Source: Methanobrevibacter sp. (lineage in GTDB: Archaea; Methanobacteriota; Methanobacteria; Methanobacteriales; Methanobacteriaceae). Taken from it: a stretch of DNA of 50,436 nucleotides. Below the pieces are notes generated by a model. That model was given only the letters and a program-made list of their open reading frames with translations. It had not been told where the DNA came from and made no database searches. Location of the stretch: assembly GCA_016838945.1 (NCBI GenBank), contig JADLKP010000002.1:1-50436 (forward strand), in the 5' to 3' direction. Within the stretch, counting starts at the first letter, position 1; the number at the start of each line of letters is the position of its first letter. A program made the translations under genes and the position numbers. Positions 8,393-16,695 of this stretch are shown here, piece by piece.

Positions 8393-9505
8393 TCATCCTT
8401 TCTTAATTATTCCAAGTGCAGGCTGTCCTCCTGTAGTATGCTTTGCAAAATAGGACTGAACACTGAATTTTCTATCTTGCAAATGTCCAGGATAACTTCC
8501 ATCCTTTTTAATTTTACCTAAACTATTAAGGGCCCTTACATATTTGGTTTTAATATTGATGATGTCAATATACTCATAATGGCCTATAAAATCATCATCA
8601 ATTTCCTCACCTGCACCGCTATAAGCAATATGCCATATTACAGCAGTGTTAGGGTCTTCCAATAATTTTCCTATTTTTTCAAATCTTTCCTCATCAGTTT
8701 TACCCATGTCTGAAAAATTAACCCATTTGATGGTTAATTTAATCCCTGTAAGCTTGCTGATTTTTGCTATCGCAGTATTGATTCCCTGATGACTTGTTCC
8801 TTTACTTGTGCTGCCGGCAAATTTTGCTATTTCCTTTTCACTGAATTTGGTTATGCCAAATTTCTTTAGTGCCTGGCGTGTAGTATGTGGACCACAAAGA
8901 GATTTTGTGCATTGGCCTAATTTGTTACATCCTAAAGTGAGGTAATGTGGTTGTGAAACAAACCTAATTTTTTTAGATATTGCTGCTTTTTTACTGGTTG
9001 ATGTAGATTTCTTATTGTCTTTTTTTGAAGTTTCCTTACTGGTTTGTTTTACTGCAACATATCCCTTGTTAAAATTGCAATAGTTGGGCAACTTGCCATT
9101 TTTATTTAGGAACACTATAATTTTAGACAAGCAATATAGGAACAGCTCAAATGATACCTTAATCTGAAGGCTAGGCACAGTCACAAACCTTGGCACCCTA
9201 TGATATTTCCTGCAAAAATTTAGGAAATTGTCAATCATGATCATGTAATCCTTCTTGACAACATCAACATTCTTGATAGTGTCAGCATAAGCTTTATCAG
9301 GATGGTAGATTATGACATTCATCAAATCATAACTTGAATGTTTCATCTTATCCTGAATCATTGTTGAAAATAGGTATGCTATGCTATACGGTGAAATGGT
9401 TTCACCAGTGCTAAGTGTGCATGCTCGGGGTATTTTCTTGTTTTTTTCCATGTAGGTTTTGATTTGTTCTGCTTCGAGGATTAATGCTTTTTTATCGTAT
9501 TTCAT
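8393..9505 (-). CDS. Endolysin: pseudomurein-binding repeats plus C39-like cysteine peptidase
   Basis: A 370-aa lysin. The N-terminal half has two or three repeats of the pseudomurein-binding type. One is residues about 8-52. Others lie around 86-145 and include FLNKNGKLPNYCNF, very like the repeat consensus. A Ser/Thr/Lys-rich linker (152-180) follows. The C-terminal domain has Cys204 in KSLCGPHTTRQAL, His309 in FIGHYEYI and Asn327 in ALNSLG, a C/H/N arrangement of C39-like papain-fold peptidases. This matches the type described for the PeiR lysin of a rumen Methanobrevibacter virus, which cuts the peptide cross-links of pseudomurein (family knowledge). No signal peptide is visible, so release should depend on the holin. 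Its start overlaps the end of the preceding 50-aa gene by 14 bp. Confidence 0.85.
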   Translation of the reverse strand: MKYDKKALILEAEQIKTYMEKNKKIPRACTLSTGETISPYSIAYLFSTMIQDKMKHSSYDLMNVIIYHPDKAYADTIKNVDVVKKDYMIMIDNFLNFCRKYHRVPRFVTVPSLQIKVSFELFLYCLSKIIVFLNKNGKLPNYCNFNKGYVAVKQTSKETSKKDNKKSTSTSKKAAISKKIRFVSQPHYLTLGCNKLGQCTKSLCGPHTTRQALKKFGITKFSEKEIAKFAGSTSKGTSHQGINTAIAKISKLTGIKLTIKWVNFSDMGKTDEERFEKIGKLLEDPNTAVIWHIAYSGAGEEIDDDFIGHYEYIDIINIKTKYVRALNSLGKIKKDGSYPGHLQDRKFSVQSYFAKHTTGGQPALGIIKKG

Positions 9506-9644
9506 GTTTTACCTCTTGTTTTTCTTGTTTCATTTTTCGCATTTTGACGCTGCATATTACTGGTATGTCTGTTGTCATTTCGCAGTCATATTCTACATTA
9601 GGGTTGTAGAATACGCAGTTTAGGCAAGGGTTATTAGTTGTCAT
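9492..9644 (-). CDS. Small Cys-rich hypothetical protein
   Basis: A 50-aa protein starting MTTNNPCLNCVFYNPNVEYD, with CxxC and two further Cys (CEM, ICS), possibly a small metal-binding fold. I prefer the ATG at 9644, which follows AGGATAAAAATT. A longer reading frame from 9746 would run into the inverted cassette region and across the recombination site at 9669. It is the first fixed gene beside the invertible segment and overlaps the endolysin start. Confidence 0.6.
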   Translation of the reverse strand: MTTNNPCLNCVFYNPNVEYDCEMTTDIPVICSVKMRKMKQEKQEVKHEIR

Positions 9645-9668
9645 AATTTTTATCCTAATTTTTTTTGT

Positions 9669-9692
9669 TTCGGTATACACCGGTTTAACTGA
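9669..9692 (+). repeat. Inversion site of cassette 1
   Basis: Left arm TTCGGTATAC (9 of 10 to the consensus TTCGTTATAC), centre ACCG, right arm GTTTAACTGA (8 of 10 after allowing one A/T swap). It codes for the S-V-Y-T-G-L-T part of an Ig-like domain. The centre differs by one base from the ACCT of the other two sites, so recombination here may be less frequent. Confidence 0.6.
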
Positions 9693-10392
9693 CAGTACGG
9701 GTAAGTGTAGTGTCCTTGTTAATGTTTCTGCCGACACCAGTTTCACAGCCTCATATTCTACTGTGACTGCTAGTTGTACTGTAACTGTCGGACCATCATA
9801 CCTATTCTACGATGCTTGTGATACTGATAACACTAACCTATACGATACAACTACTAACTGGACAAAATCCTCCTTCCTTTTTGACTCCACTAACAGTTGC
9901 TATGCGATGTCAAGAACATCAAGCCCAAGTGGAATGTGTACCTTATGGATAAAGGATTTAACAGTAACTGACCAAGTCAAAATAACTGTAGATATGAAAA
10001 TCGGTACAAGTGGCTCACAAAATACTCAAGCAGGCCCACTTGTAATGAACAGTGCCAAGAACAAGGGTTTCATCACTATGATAGAAGCTTGGAGTTCAAT
10101 TACAGGAGCATACAGTCTTGGAACAATCAATGCACCAACTGGTTCTCACGGAACAAAACTAATAAATGACCAAAGTCTTGGTGTGAATGCAAAAAATTAT
10201 TGGCTGACCTATGAATTAATAATTGATGGTTCAAGTGTTGAACTGAACATTTACAATGGTTCAACTCTTATCAAGACTGGTACAATTACAAGTAGCCAAT
10301 TAGACAGTACTGGCAACATTGTCGGTTTCTTGATGAGTTATGACGTTGGGGCTAAAAGTTTAGTTAAGAATATTAAGGTAGAAGCATTATAA
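9669..10392 (+). CDS. Silent adhesin cassette 1 (end of Ig-like domain plus ConA-like lectin domain)
   Basis: The frame is open from upstream of the dyad site through TAA at 10390-10392, with no ATG or ribosome site at its start; a GTG at 9763 is inside the homologous domain and not a real start. The first about 35 residues (LTDSTGKCSVLVNVSADTS onward) are the second half of a bacterial-Ig-like repeat. About 200 residues follow, beginning LFYDACDTDNTNLYD and ending IKNIKVEAL-like, resembling LamG/concanavalin-like fibre lectin domains. It can be expressed only after inversion or recombination onto the N-terminus at 12090-11789. Cassette 2 begins directly after its stop. Confidence 0.75.
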
Positions 10393-10397
10393 TTGGG

Positions 10398-10421
10398 TTC
10401 TTTAAGCACCTGTATAACGAA
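10398..10421 (+). repeat. Inversion site of cassette 2
   Basis: Left arm TTCTTTAAGC (7 of 10 to consensus), centre ACCT, right arm GTATAACGAA (perfect). Centre and right arm are identical to the expressed site at 11777-11800 in the opposite orientation, giving a 14-bp identical inverted pair. Confidence 0.7.
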
Positions 10422-11097
10422 TAATAACGGATTGGCTAGTGTAACAGTAAATAATGTTATTGCAGATACAACATTTACCGCCTCTTACCAATCTGCAAGT
10501 GCAACCTGTACAGTTACCGTTCAAACTGGTCCATTGTTCTTTGATGACTGTTCTACTGATAGAAGTAGTGAATACACAAAAGTGAACAATTACTGCACAT
10601 TCAGTTATAACAGCAATGGTTACTATGTCTTGACAAAATCAAGCAGTAATGGTACAAGTGGAATTAAAATCATTAATACTCAATTCCCAAAAAATGTGAA
10701 GATAACAGTAGACATACAAATGAAGTCAACTGGTAACTTGCAACCTAAACTGGTCTTTATGGATACAACCCAAACCTACGGATATGTAAGCAGATTAACC
10801 TGTATCAACGGTAAAGCCAGTATCATAAATGGTAGTTTCACAGGAGAAGGAAACAGTATCACTGGTGACATAACTATATCGCAAAGCACTAATACTTGGT
10901 ACACTTTTGAATTTATCAAGAACAATAATGATTTGACATTCAACATCTACAATACAGCTAATGGTACATTGATTAAATCCCTAACTGGTACTGGCAGTCA
11001 AACATTCTCTGATAATGCAAATACTGTAGGATTAGCAGTCAGTTATGACTCTTCAAAATACTTTTGGTTTAAAAACTTGAAAGTAGAAGCTTTATAA
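10398..11097 (+). CDS. Silent adhesin cassette 2 (end of Ig-like domain plus ConA-like lectin domain)
   Basis: Open plus-strand frame immediately after the stop of cassette 1. It has no promoter, ribosome site or ATG of its own (a TTG at 10393 is the first nominal start). It encodes CITNNNGLASVTVNNVIADT, the second half of an Ig-like repeat aligned with CITNNEGIVTV of the expressed gene. A lectin-like domain follows from LFFDDCSTDRSSEY to the common C-terminal K-VEAL. Its end overlaps the tail end of the expressed minus-strand gene by 6 bp, so the two variants sit back to back, as expected for a DNA switch. Confidence 0.8.
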
Positions 11098-12090
11098 TGC
11101 TTCTACTTTTATGTCTTTGACGTAATATTTGGATACATTCCACCATAATATAGTGATTCCTGGTTTTGTGTCGGATTGTATTGCTTTGGTTGGTGTGATT
11201 GCAGAACCGGAGTAAAGAGTGTTGTCATTTGCGTCTTTGATTGAATAGGTTACTTTCCCATTTGTGACTGTTGCTATATGTGTTAACCATTCGTTACGAT
11301 GATTGGTACCGATATTAGATTGAATACTGTCACTTCCGCCTTGGTTTATGGTAATGTTACCTCCATCGCTTCCACCAGTATAGTGCATATAGTAGATACT
11401 GTACATTCCGTTGCTTCCTTTGTAAGCATAACCTGTACCTCCACGGTCTGTAGTATTGTAATGCTTTGTCTTAAAACTCATAACATAACTGTTTTCACCT
11501 GCAAGACTGCCTATTGCCATCATACTCTGTCCACCACTTGCAGAACCATTGTTCGCGAGTATGTAGCAACTATTAGAGGAGTCAAAAGTGAGAGAGGGAT
11601 TTGTACTGCCCCTTAAAGTCAATACACTATAATTGCTTGTATTATCCACAGCACAGTCATCATAGAATAAGTAACTGCTTACTGTTACTATACAAGTATC
11701 AGATGCATTGGAGTAATTACAAGTGAATGTGGTTTCAGATGAAACAGAAACAGTCACAGTAACTATCCCTTCGTTGTTCGTTATACAGGTGTATAACGAA
11801 GAGTCAGACCCAGTCACAGTAACAGTTGCCCCACTCTTCGGAGCATAGTTTTCTTGTAATGTTATTTCTAGTGTTGCTGTTCCACCAACAGCAACATACG
11901 AATCCTCACTAAACTCGATATGGTAACAACTGCCACCACCAGTCTGAATATTACTTATTTCACCAATCAAACCCAGTAATCCAGTAGAAGAGTCATAACT
12001 TGCAGTAACTCCTTTCTGCCCCAACTCATAAATCAACTGGTCTTTCATCTCCAAAAGAGAACCATTAAGTGTACTTGTATCATTCGGCAT
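11092..12090 (-). CDS. Expressed tail-fibre adhesin with exchangeable C-terminus
   Basis: A 332-aa receptor-binding protein candidate. Residues 1-50 form a helical attachment segment (MPNDTSTLNGSLLEMKDQL...). Residues about 58-136 are an Ig-like domain (ATLEITLQENYAPKSGATVTV). The recombination site falls at Thr101 within LYTCITNNEGIV, so residues 102-332 are replaceable. Residues about 138-332 form a LamG/concanavalin-like domain (LFYDDCAVDNTSNYS ... YYVKDIKVEAL), likely to bind surface glycans of the host. It follows the collagen-like gene by one codon overlap and is the only member of the cassette family with a complete 5' end. Confidence 0.8.
   Translation of the reverse strand: MPNDTSTLNGSLLEMKDQLIYELGQKGVTASYDSSTGLLGLIGEISNIQTGGGSCYHIEFSEDSYVAVGGTATLEITLQENYAPKSGATVTVTGSDSSLYTCITNNEGIVTVTVSVSSETTFTCNYSNASDTCIVTVSSYLFYDDCAVDNTSNYSVLTLRGSTNPSLTFDSSNSCYILANNGSASGGQSMMAIGSLAGENSYVMSFKTKHYNTTDRGGTGYAYKGSNGMYSIYYMHYTGGSDGGNITINQGGSDSIQSNIGTNHRNEWLTHIATVTNGKVTYSIKDANDNTLYSGSAITPTKAIQSDTKPGITILWWNVSKYYVKDIKVEAL
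11777..11800 (-). repeat. Inversion site in the expressed adhesin gene
   Basis: Perfect 10-bp arms, TTCGTTATAC and GTATAACGAA, flank a 4-bp asymmetric centre (AGGT on plus, ACCT on minus). This is the best-formed dyad of the family. Such arms plus a short asymmetric centre are the normal geometry of tyrosine-recombinase crossover sites; the enzyme acting here is not identified. Confidence 0.8.
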
Positions 12091-12591
12091 TTATGAACCA
12101 CTTCCATTAATATACAATATTGCATCACCAACCAAACCATCAACATACTCTTTCACAAGTTTCTCACTTGGCACTTTACTATCCGAAGTTGTAGCAGACC
12201 AACTTGAAACAATAGTAACAGTCGCATCACTACCATTAGTAACAGTAAAAGTAGTAGTGCTACCATTCGTAAAAGTAATAGTATAAGTATCAACCAAACC
12301 ACTTGATCCAGTCTTGGTAACAGAAGATATGCCATTACCAGTATCACCAGTATCACCTTTATCACCTTTCGCTCCATCAGACCCATCTTCACCATCAGTC
12401 ACTTGAAAATCAAAAGTGTCTCCATTGGTGAAAGTGATTCTATAGGTCTTAACCTTCCCAACAGTGCTTCTTAGTACAATGCTTTGAATACCGTTACCAG
12501 TTGCACCAGTATCCCCCTTGTCACCTTTTGGTCCAGCATCACCTACAACTTGTCCTAAATCAAAATCTTGGCCTCCATCAGCCATTATCAT
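12091..12591 (-). CDS. Collagen-like tail fibre shaft protein
   Basis: A 166-aa protein with two collagen-like blocks: GPKGDKGDTGATGNG (about 18-32) and GSDGAKGDKGDTGDTGNG (about 72-90). Each is followed by a short beta module with the repeated pattern TYxITFTNGxTxxFxVTxG. Repeated Gly-X-Y triplets are common in phage fibres and form trimeric shafts. It overlaps the preceding gene by 4 bp and lies directly before the variable adhesin, so it may form or connect the stalk carrying it. Confidence 0.75.
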   Translation of the reverse strand: MIMADGGQDFDLGQVVGDAGPKGDKGDTGATGNGIQSIVLRSTVGKVKTYRITFTNGDTFDFQVTDGEDGSDGAKGDKGDTGDTGNGISSVTKTGSSGLVDTYTITFTNGSTTTFTVTNGSDATVTIVSSWSATTSDSKVPSEKLVKEYVDGLVGDAILYINGSGS

Positions 12592-13100
12592 TTACCTCCT
12601 ATTTGTGGATTTGTTGAATAAATCAAATGTCCTTGCTCGTTGATATGGTAAGGATTCAATGTTCCTGTCGGCAATGTTACAATCAAATGCCCCTCATCAT
12701 TTATCCTGAAGCTGCCTACCATCACCACACCAGAGCCTCCACTTCCCCCTCCTTCGATTGTTATGTTACCGCTTCCAAGCAGGGATTGGTGGTTTATTGT
12801 TTTCAAGTTAGTACCACTAACCAGTAAGTCCTGTTTTGTGTCATCATGGACTGTTCTTCCGACAGCACCATAGCATACTACATCATAGATGCTGTTGTTC
12901 ATGAACCCTATCACAACAGTATCTCCTACTTGAAGTTTTGCACCATCAAGGATTGGGACATTTGTATGTTCCGTTTCCTCATCCGCTTCTTTTACGGTGC
13001 AGTAATGTTCTTGCAGTTTCGTGACTGTTGCATATTTTTCAACTGTGACAGTCACATTATCGTCTATTAAGACTTGCAGGTTATTGTATAAATCGGACAT
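12588..13100 (-). CDS. Baseplate/fibre-base protein with beta-rich N-terminal domain
   Basis: A 170-aa protein. Residues 15-85 (VTVEKYATVTKLQEHYCTVKEADEE ... LQVGDTVVIGFMNNSIYDVVCYG) look like a small OB/beta-barrel module similar to phage baseplate spike or fibre-base domains. A fibre motif (LKTINHQSLLGSGNITIEGG, about 106-125), frequent at tail-fibre trimer junctions, and two short repeats with NDEGHLIVTLP and NEQGHLIYST follow. Function is inferred from position between fibre genes. Confidence 0.6.
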   Translation of the reverse strand: MSDLYNNLQVLIDDNVTVTVEKYATVTKLQEHYCTVKEADEETEHTNVPILDGAKLQVGDTVVIGFMNNSIYDVVCYGAVGRTVHDDTKQDLLVSGTNLKTINHQSLLGSGNITIEGGGSGGSGVVMVGSFRINDEGHLIVTLPTGTLNPYHINEQGHLIYSTNPQIGGK

Positions 13101-13139
13101 ATTGATCTCTCTTTATAATTTCTTGCTGAATAATTTCAT

Positions 13140-14285
13140 TCATACGCCCCATTCGACTTGCCCATGAACAGTCACATTGCTTTGTGTAGCACCAGTATTT
13201 GATTTCAACCAGATTGTCCCATCAGCACCAATCTGAATAATGATATTCGCACTATTTACGAAGTAAAAAGTGGATTTGATTGGGGCTATGTCTGATAAAG
13301 GATTACTGCTACCATACTGTCCAAAGGTTGTCGAGACAACATTTCTTACGAGACCATCCAGTATCAATCTGCCATGATTCCCATCCGTATAAGCAACAAT
13401 CTTATTAGACTCGGCAGACCATACCTTTTTCCAACCCCTGACGAAAATCTGAGTGGAACTTGTATTTGCTGAAAAAGTGACCAAACCCCAGTCATTGCAA
13501 GTAACAGACCATGAAGCAATTCCTTCGTTGTTCGTTATACTGCTGCTTACCGAAGTCCCGTTACGATACAATGTCAAACTCTTACCCTCAACAGCATCAC
13601 CATGAATATCAGTACACCTGCAAGACACAGTAATATTCGTATCAATAGTAGGATTATAGTCACTAGCATACAATTCATAGAAGAAAACACCATCATCAGC
13701 ATTCTCCAAAATACTCAACCTGCCATCAATAACACTCAAGCTACTAGCCAAACCAGTAACATTAGATTGTGCTATGCTCCCACTAACATCAGCACTGCTG
13801 GACTGGAACACAAAACTCAAGCCAGAGACAACAGCATTACGTGGGATAGTTACAACAATATCATACTCCTTCAACACCTTCAACTCAGGAACATTGCTCA
13901 AATCATCATAATTCAAGTTACTAGCTATAGGACTGGTTCCCCCCTTATTAGCAATGTAGAAACTGACCTGTCCTGTAGCGGTCAACTTGATTGATTTGAA
14001 ACCGCCGAAACGGTTGAAGTTAGGGTAAACGGTCAACCTGTACACTTGTGCGCTGGTGGTACGGTTGGTAATTGTTGAACCGATGCTTAGGTTGCTGTTC
14101 GGTGTAATGCTCACATCCGCCACCTTAGCCATGACCACATCACTACTGTTAGGGAAAACACCATCAGTATCAGTTGGCAAGGACACATCCAATGTCCAAG
14201 CGAAAGCATTGCCAACCAGTATTCCATCATTCAAATTCTCACTATACGCTTTATTGCTGTCATTGAAAAAATTATTAGCCATCAA
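13140..14285 (-). CDS. Tail fibre protein with Ig-like domain and degenerate recombination site
   Basis: A 381-aa protein starting MMANNFFNDSNKAYSENL. The N-terminal beta-rich region (20-175) may attach to the baseplate. A central LSILENADDG helix leads to an Ig-like repeat (about 210-275, CRCTDIHGDAVEGKSLTLYRNGTSVSSSITNNEG). A C-terminal beta domain completes it. The ITNNEG segment shares a 19-bp exact DNA identity with the expressed adhesin and contains an imperfect copy of the inversion site at 13531-13554. It overlaps the 68-aa gene upstream by 4 bp. Confidence 0.65.
   Translation of the reverse strand: MMANNFFNDSNKAYSENLNDGILVGNAFAWTLDVSLPTDTDGVFPNSSDVVMAKVADVSITPNSNLSIGSTITNRTTSAQVYRLTVYPNFNRFGGFKSIKLTATGQVSFYIANKGGTSPIASNLNYDDLSNVPELKVLKEYDIVVTIPRNAVVSGLSFVFQSSSADVSGSIAQSNVTGLASSLSVIDGRLSILENADDGVFFYELYASDYNPTIDTNITVSCRCTDIHGDAVEGKSLTLYRNGTSVSSSITNNEGIASWSVTCNDWGLVTFSANTSSTQIFVRGWKKVWSAESNKIVAYTDGNHGRLILDGLVRNVVSTTFGQYGSSNPLSDIAPIKSTFYFVNSANIIIQIGADGTIWLKSNTGATQSNVTVHGQVEWGV
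13531..13554 (-). repeat. Degenerate copy of the inversion site in the second fibre gene
   Basis: Left arm TTCGTTATAC is perfect, centre TGCT, right arm GCTTACCGAA (7 of 10). The 19 bp CCTTCGTTGTTCGTTATAC at 13522-13540 also occurs at 11768-11786 in the same orientation. This could be a relic site or just shared ancestry of two Ig-like domains. Confidence 0.45.
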
Positions 14286-14488
14286 TACTCACCTTCCTGT
14301 ATCTCAAAATTGATTAATTCCTGATCATGCTTGTCAAAGCATGCCTTGAAGTTACTGCCTCGTACGATTATGAAATCATCATCGACAACAGCATTCGCCA
14401 CTAGCTTGTCGAAATCGTACTTAGGCCATGTGCTGTCATCGAAACAATCCATCAAATCAAACTTCAGCTTTTCCTTATCAAAATTCAT
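14282..14488 (-). CDS. Small hypothetical tail protein
   Basis: A 68-aa acidic protein (MNFDKEKLKFDLMDCFDDST) whose stop overlaps the fibre start by 4 bp (ATGA type). It lies between the gpI-like baseplate protein and the fibre. No recognisable family; translational coupling suggests a minor tail or fibre chaperone role, by position only. Confidence 0.6.
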   Translation of the reverse strand: MNFDKEKLKFDLMDCFDDSTWPKYDFDKLVANAVVDDDFIIVRGSNFKACFDKHDQELINFEIQEGEY

Positions 14489-14494
14489 AATACC

Positions 14495-15313
14495 TTATCC
14501 TGTTGTGATTAAAATGTTTCCCTTAATGGATATGAATTCTTCAAGCAAACTTAGGAAGTTTTCATCCCAACCATCATCAGGTATAATGATACTGGTTGTA
14601 CCCTGCGCCAACCTATTATATACGAGATTAACTCCTTCCTTATCGACCAATAGGTCTGTTGTTATGTCCGTATCCTCATTATCATAAGCCTTCAAAGTGT
14701 CATTAGAGAATCGTGGAACATCATACTTCCTATGGTCTACTGTGTGGATAGTGTTCAATAGTGCAGTGCTTACCTCTGCACTTCCGAAAGCATTGCCGAA
14801 AGCCACTAGTAAATCCTTCATAGTTAATAACTGATGGTTCTTAAGGTAGAGGAAGATGCGGTATTCCTCATCAGTCAATACCCTAGTGTAAGTGTCGCCT
14901 CCATCAGCATAGGACAAGTGAGGCCTAACCAGATTATAGGACCTTCCCCAGAACACATCCAAACTGTTCAACACATCACATGCAACTGTCTCGGTGACCC
15001 ATTCCCCCTCCACATAGGAATACCTGGTGAAAGAAACATCGGATGTGGTGTATTGCGGAACATAATAAGTATGATTGGTGTCCGCTTCTTCAGGCAAACC
15101 CTTCACAATCTCCACTTCTCCAATGCTGCAGTCAAGTATAGAGTAGTCAATGCGGAACTGGGTCACAAGATCATTCAACCTGTCGAAAGCGCCACCGATT
15201 ATTTTATAAATGAAATAACCTATCGGAGATGGTGGGTTCATGAAGTTGTTCTCAATGTCATAATAGTAATCGCAGATTTCATCACCAATTAAACTGGTAT
15301 CATCATAAGCCAT
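14495..15313 (-). CDS. Baseplate/tail protein, gpI or XkdU-like position
   Basis: A 272-aa protein immediately after the gpJ-like gene, the place of gpI/XkdU in Mu- and PBSX-type tails, where it links the baseplate wedge to the fibres. N-terminal residues 1-60 (GDEICDYYYDIENNFMNPPSPIGYFIYKIIGGAFDRLNDL) are helical. A middle section (TSDVSFTRYSYVEGEW) and a helical segment (DEEYRIFLYLKNHQLLTMKDLLVAFGNAFG) resemble DUF2313-type tail proteins in style. Identification is mainly positional. Confidence 0.6.
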   Translation of the reverse strand: MAYDDTSLIGDEICDYYYDIENNFMNPPSPIGYFIYKIIGGAFDRLNDLVTQFRIDYSILDCSIGEVEIVKGLPEEADTNHTYYVPQYTTSDVSFTRYSYVEGEWVTETVACDVLNSLDVFWGRSYNLVRPHLSYADGGDTYTRVLTDEEYRIFLYLKNHQLLTMKDLLVAFGNAFGSAEVSTALLNTIHTVDHRKYDVPRFSNDTLKAYDNEDTDITTDLLVDKEGVNLVYNRLAQGTTSIIIPDDGWDENFLSLLEEFISIKGNILITTG

Positions 15314-15329
15314 ACTAAATATTCCTCCT

Positions 15330-16688
15330 TTATGGGTTGTCTGATTTGCTTGGTGTAGTCACCAATCCACTTGCAGGGCCTGTATCTATCACATCAACAT
15401 CAGGGCTTACCTGGTAAACCTCATCTGTATCCATAGTGATAGGTTCAGTCACAATACCCCAAACTATGCTGCTGTCACTAGTCTTTGTTGCTTTTTGGTA
15501 GATTATTGCATCAGTCACTTCAGGTATCTCCTCGATAAGCACGCAAAGGTTAGCAGGATTGAAATCCTGATTGATGTTTGCATCAGCATTGAACTGACTA
15601 ATGACCTCCTCAACCTTAGGAGTAACAGTAGACAATGTGGCCTCAGGATACTCTGCAATGTCAATGTTAACATATACTTTGTACTCTATACTGTAACCAG
15701 TAATGCTAGTGTCCGCCAATACATATTGTGGTGTGGCCCTCTGATAACCAAGACTTATCCCTACGATGTTGTACTCATCCAATGCAAAGAATTGACGCAA
15801 TGCATACTCGCTAGGATAATATGTTCCAACGATACCGGCTTGACCTCCACTATATGATTCCTCAGTCTCATCCTTATCGATTGGATTGTAGATCAACAAC
15901 AAGTCTTCATCTGCACTTACACCTTCCTTGGAGGGGACTATGTCATGCACAAGGTTAACTACCCCTTCATCAACGAACGGAATGGTCTTGAACCAGTTTA
16001 TGCTTCCTGTAGGGGAATTGTTAGGATGGTCGATTATCCTTGCTCGGTAATCGTCATCTGATTCAATGTCTGTTCCGCCAGTGAAGGTGGTGTTGGTGAC
16101 CCTGACTCCAGCAGGCAATTCGTTCTCAATTATTATGATGGTGTCATCCAGGACATTGGTGTATTCTCCTTCGTACTCGCAAGTCGCTTCCAACCTGATG
16201 TACTTGTTACCGTTCAAGTTTGAATCCGCATCATCAACGATAAAGCTTATGCTGTCATCGGTCATCACTACAAGGTCCTCAAGTATGACCGGCTCTTCCA
16301 AGTCACAGATTGTACCTGCATCCTGATTCAATATCTCATCTGCAGTCAAAGCTGTGCTGTTGTAATATATGATGACATAACCCGTACTAGGGCTTGCAGG
16401 TTTACGGTAGATTCCAAGACTGTCCCCAGTATTATCCAAGAATTCTCCTTCCTGGGTGTGTATCATGCTCATCAAGTAATTGTCATTGATGTCCTCGCGC
16501 ACTTCAAGGAACAAACTTGCAATTGTATCCAATAGGTGGTAAGCCTCGCTCCCTTCGGTGAAATCTGTCACCTTAGTCAAACCATTATAATAAGCCTGGT
16601 CATACTTGCTCTTCAAGTAATCTATAACATCATCCTTCTCTAATGTTGTTCCGTCGAACAACTCCAAATATTCTGTTTCCTGCACCAT
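15330..16688 (-). CDS. Baseplate wedge protein J-like
   Basis: A 452-aa baseplate assembly protein of the gpJ/XkdT family. Visible hallmarks are the N-terminal helical part ending in LDTIASLFLEVREDINDNYLMSMI, TQEGEFLDNTGDSLGIYRKPASPSTG (conserved loss-of-charge loop), the beta-region TGGTDIESDDDYRARIIDHPNNSPTGSINWFK with the typical SDDDYRxRI signature, and a C-terminal domain starting VNIDIAEYPEATLSTVTPKVEEVI. Follows the gp25-like gene by 7 bp, in the canonical order W/gp25 - J - I. Confidence 0.85.
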   Translation of the reverse strand: MVQETEYLELFDGTTLEKDDVIDYLKSKYDQAYYNGLTKVTDFTEGSEAYHLLDTIASLFLEVREDINDNYLMSMIHTQEGEFLDNTGDSLGIYRKPASPSTGYVIIYYNSTALTADEILNQDAGTICDLEEPVILEDLVVMTDDSISFIVDDADSNLNGNKYIRLEATCEYEGEYTNVLDDTIIIIENELPAGVRVTNTTFTGGTDIESDDDYRARIIDHPNNSPTGSINWFKTIPFVDEGVVNLVHDIVPSKEGVSADEDLLLIYNPIDKDETEESYSGGQAGIVGTYYPSEYALRQFFALDEYNIVGISLGYQRATPQYVLADTSITGYSIEYKVYVNIDIAEYPEATLSTVTPKVEEVISQFNADANINQDFNPANLCVLIEEIPEVTDAIIYQKATKTSDSSIVWGIVTEPITMDTDEVYQVSPDVDVIDTGPASGLVTTPSKSDNP

Positions 16689-16695
16689 TTTATCA

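Larger units (their letters stand above)
9669..11800. other. Invertible fibre region (shufflon-like) with one expressed and two silent C-terminal cassettes
   Basis: Three alternative C-terminal coding cassettes are arranged as two tandem plus-strand copies (9669-10392, 10398-11097) and one minus-strand copy joined to a complete N-terminus (11092-11800). Each starts at a dyad site in the same codon phase (Thr codon ACC in the centre) and ends with the residues K-VEAL. The plus-strand copies lack a start codon, ribosome site or promoter and are the only plus-strand coding within the late region. Inversion between 10398-10421 and 11777-11800 (about 1.4 kb), or 9669-9692 and 11777-11800 (about 2.1 kb), would place cassette 2 or 1 in frame behind the expressed N-terminus. 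Confidence 0.85.

Noticed and set aside
9492..9746. 84-residue minus-strand frame extending into the cassette region
   Set aside because: The extension crosses the dyad site and lies antisense to cassette 1; the ATG at 9644 has a ribosome site and keeps the gene outside the invertible segment.
12153..12395. 80-residue frame overlapping the collagen-like gene in another frame
   Set aside because: Leu/Val-rich alternative reading of Gly-X-Y codons; no family features.
9669..14285. Diversity-generating retroelement as source of fibre variation
   Set aside because: No reverse transcriptase or template/variable repeat pair with adenine-specific changes is present; the inverted cassettes explain the structure.
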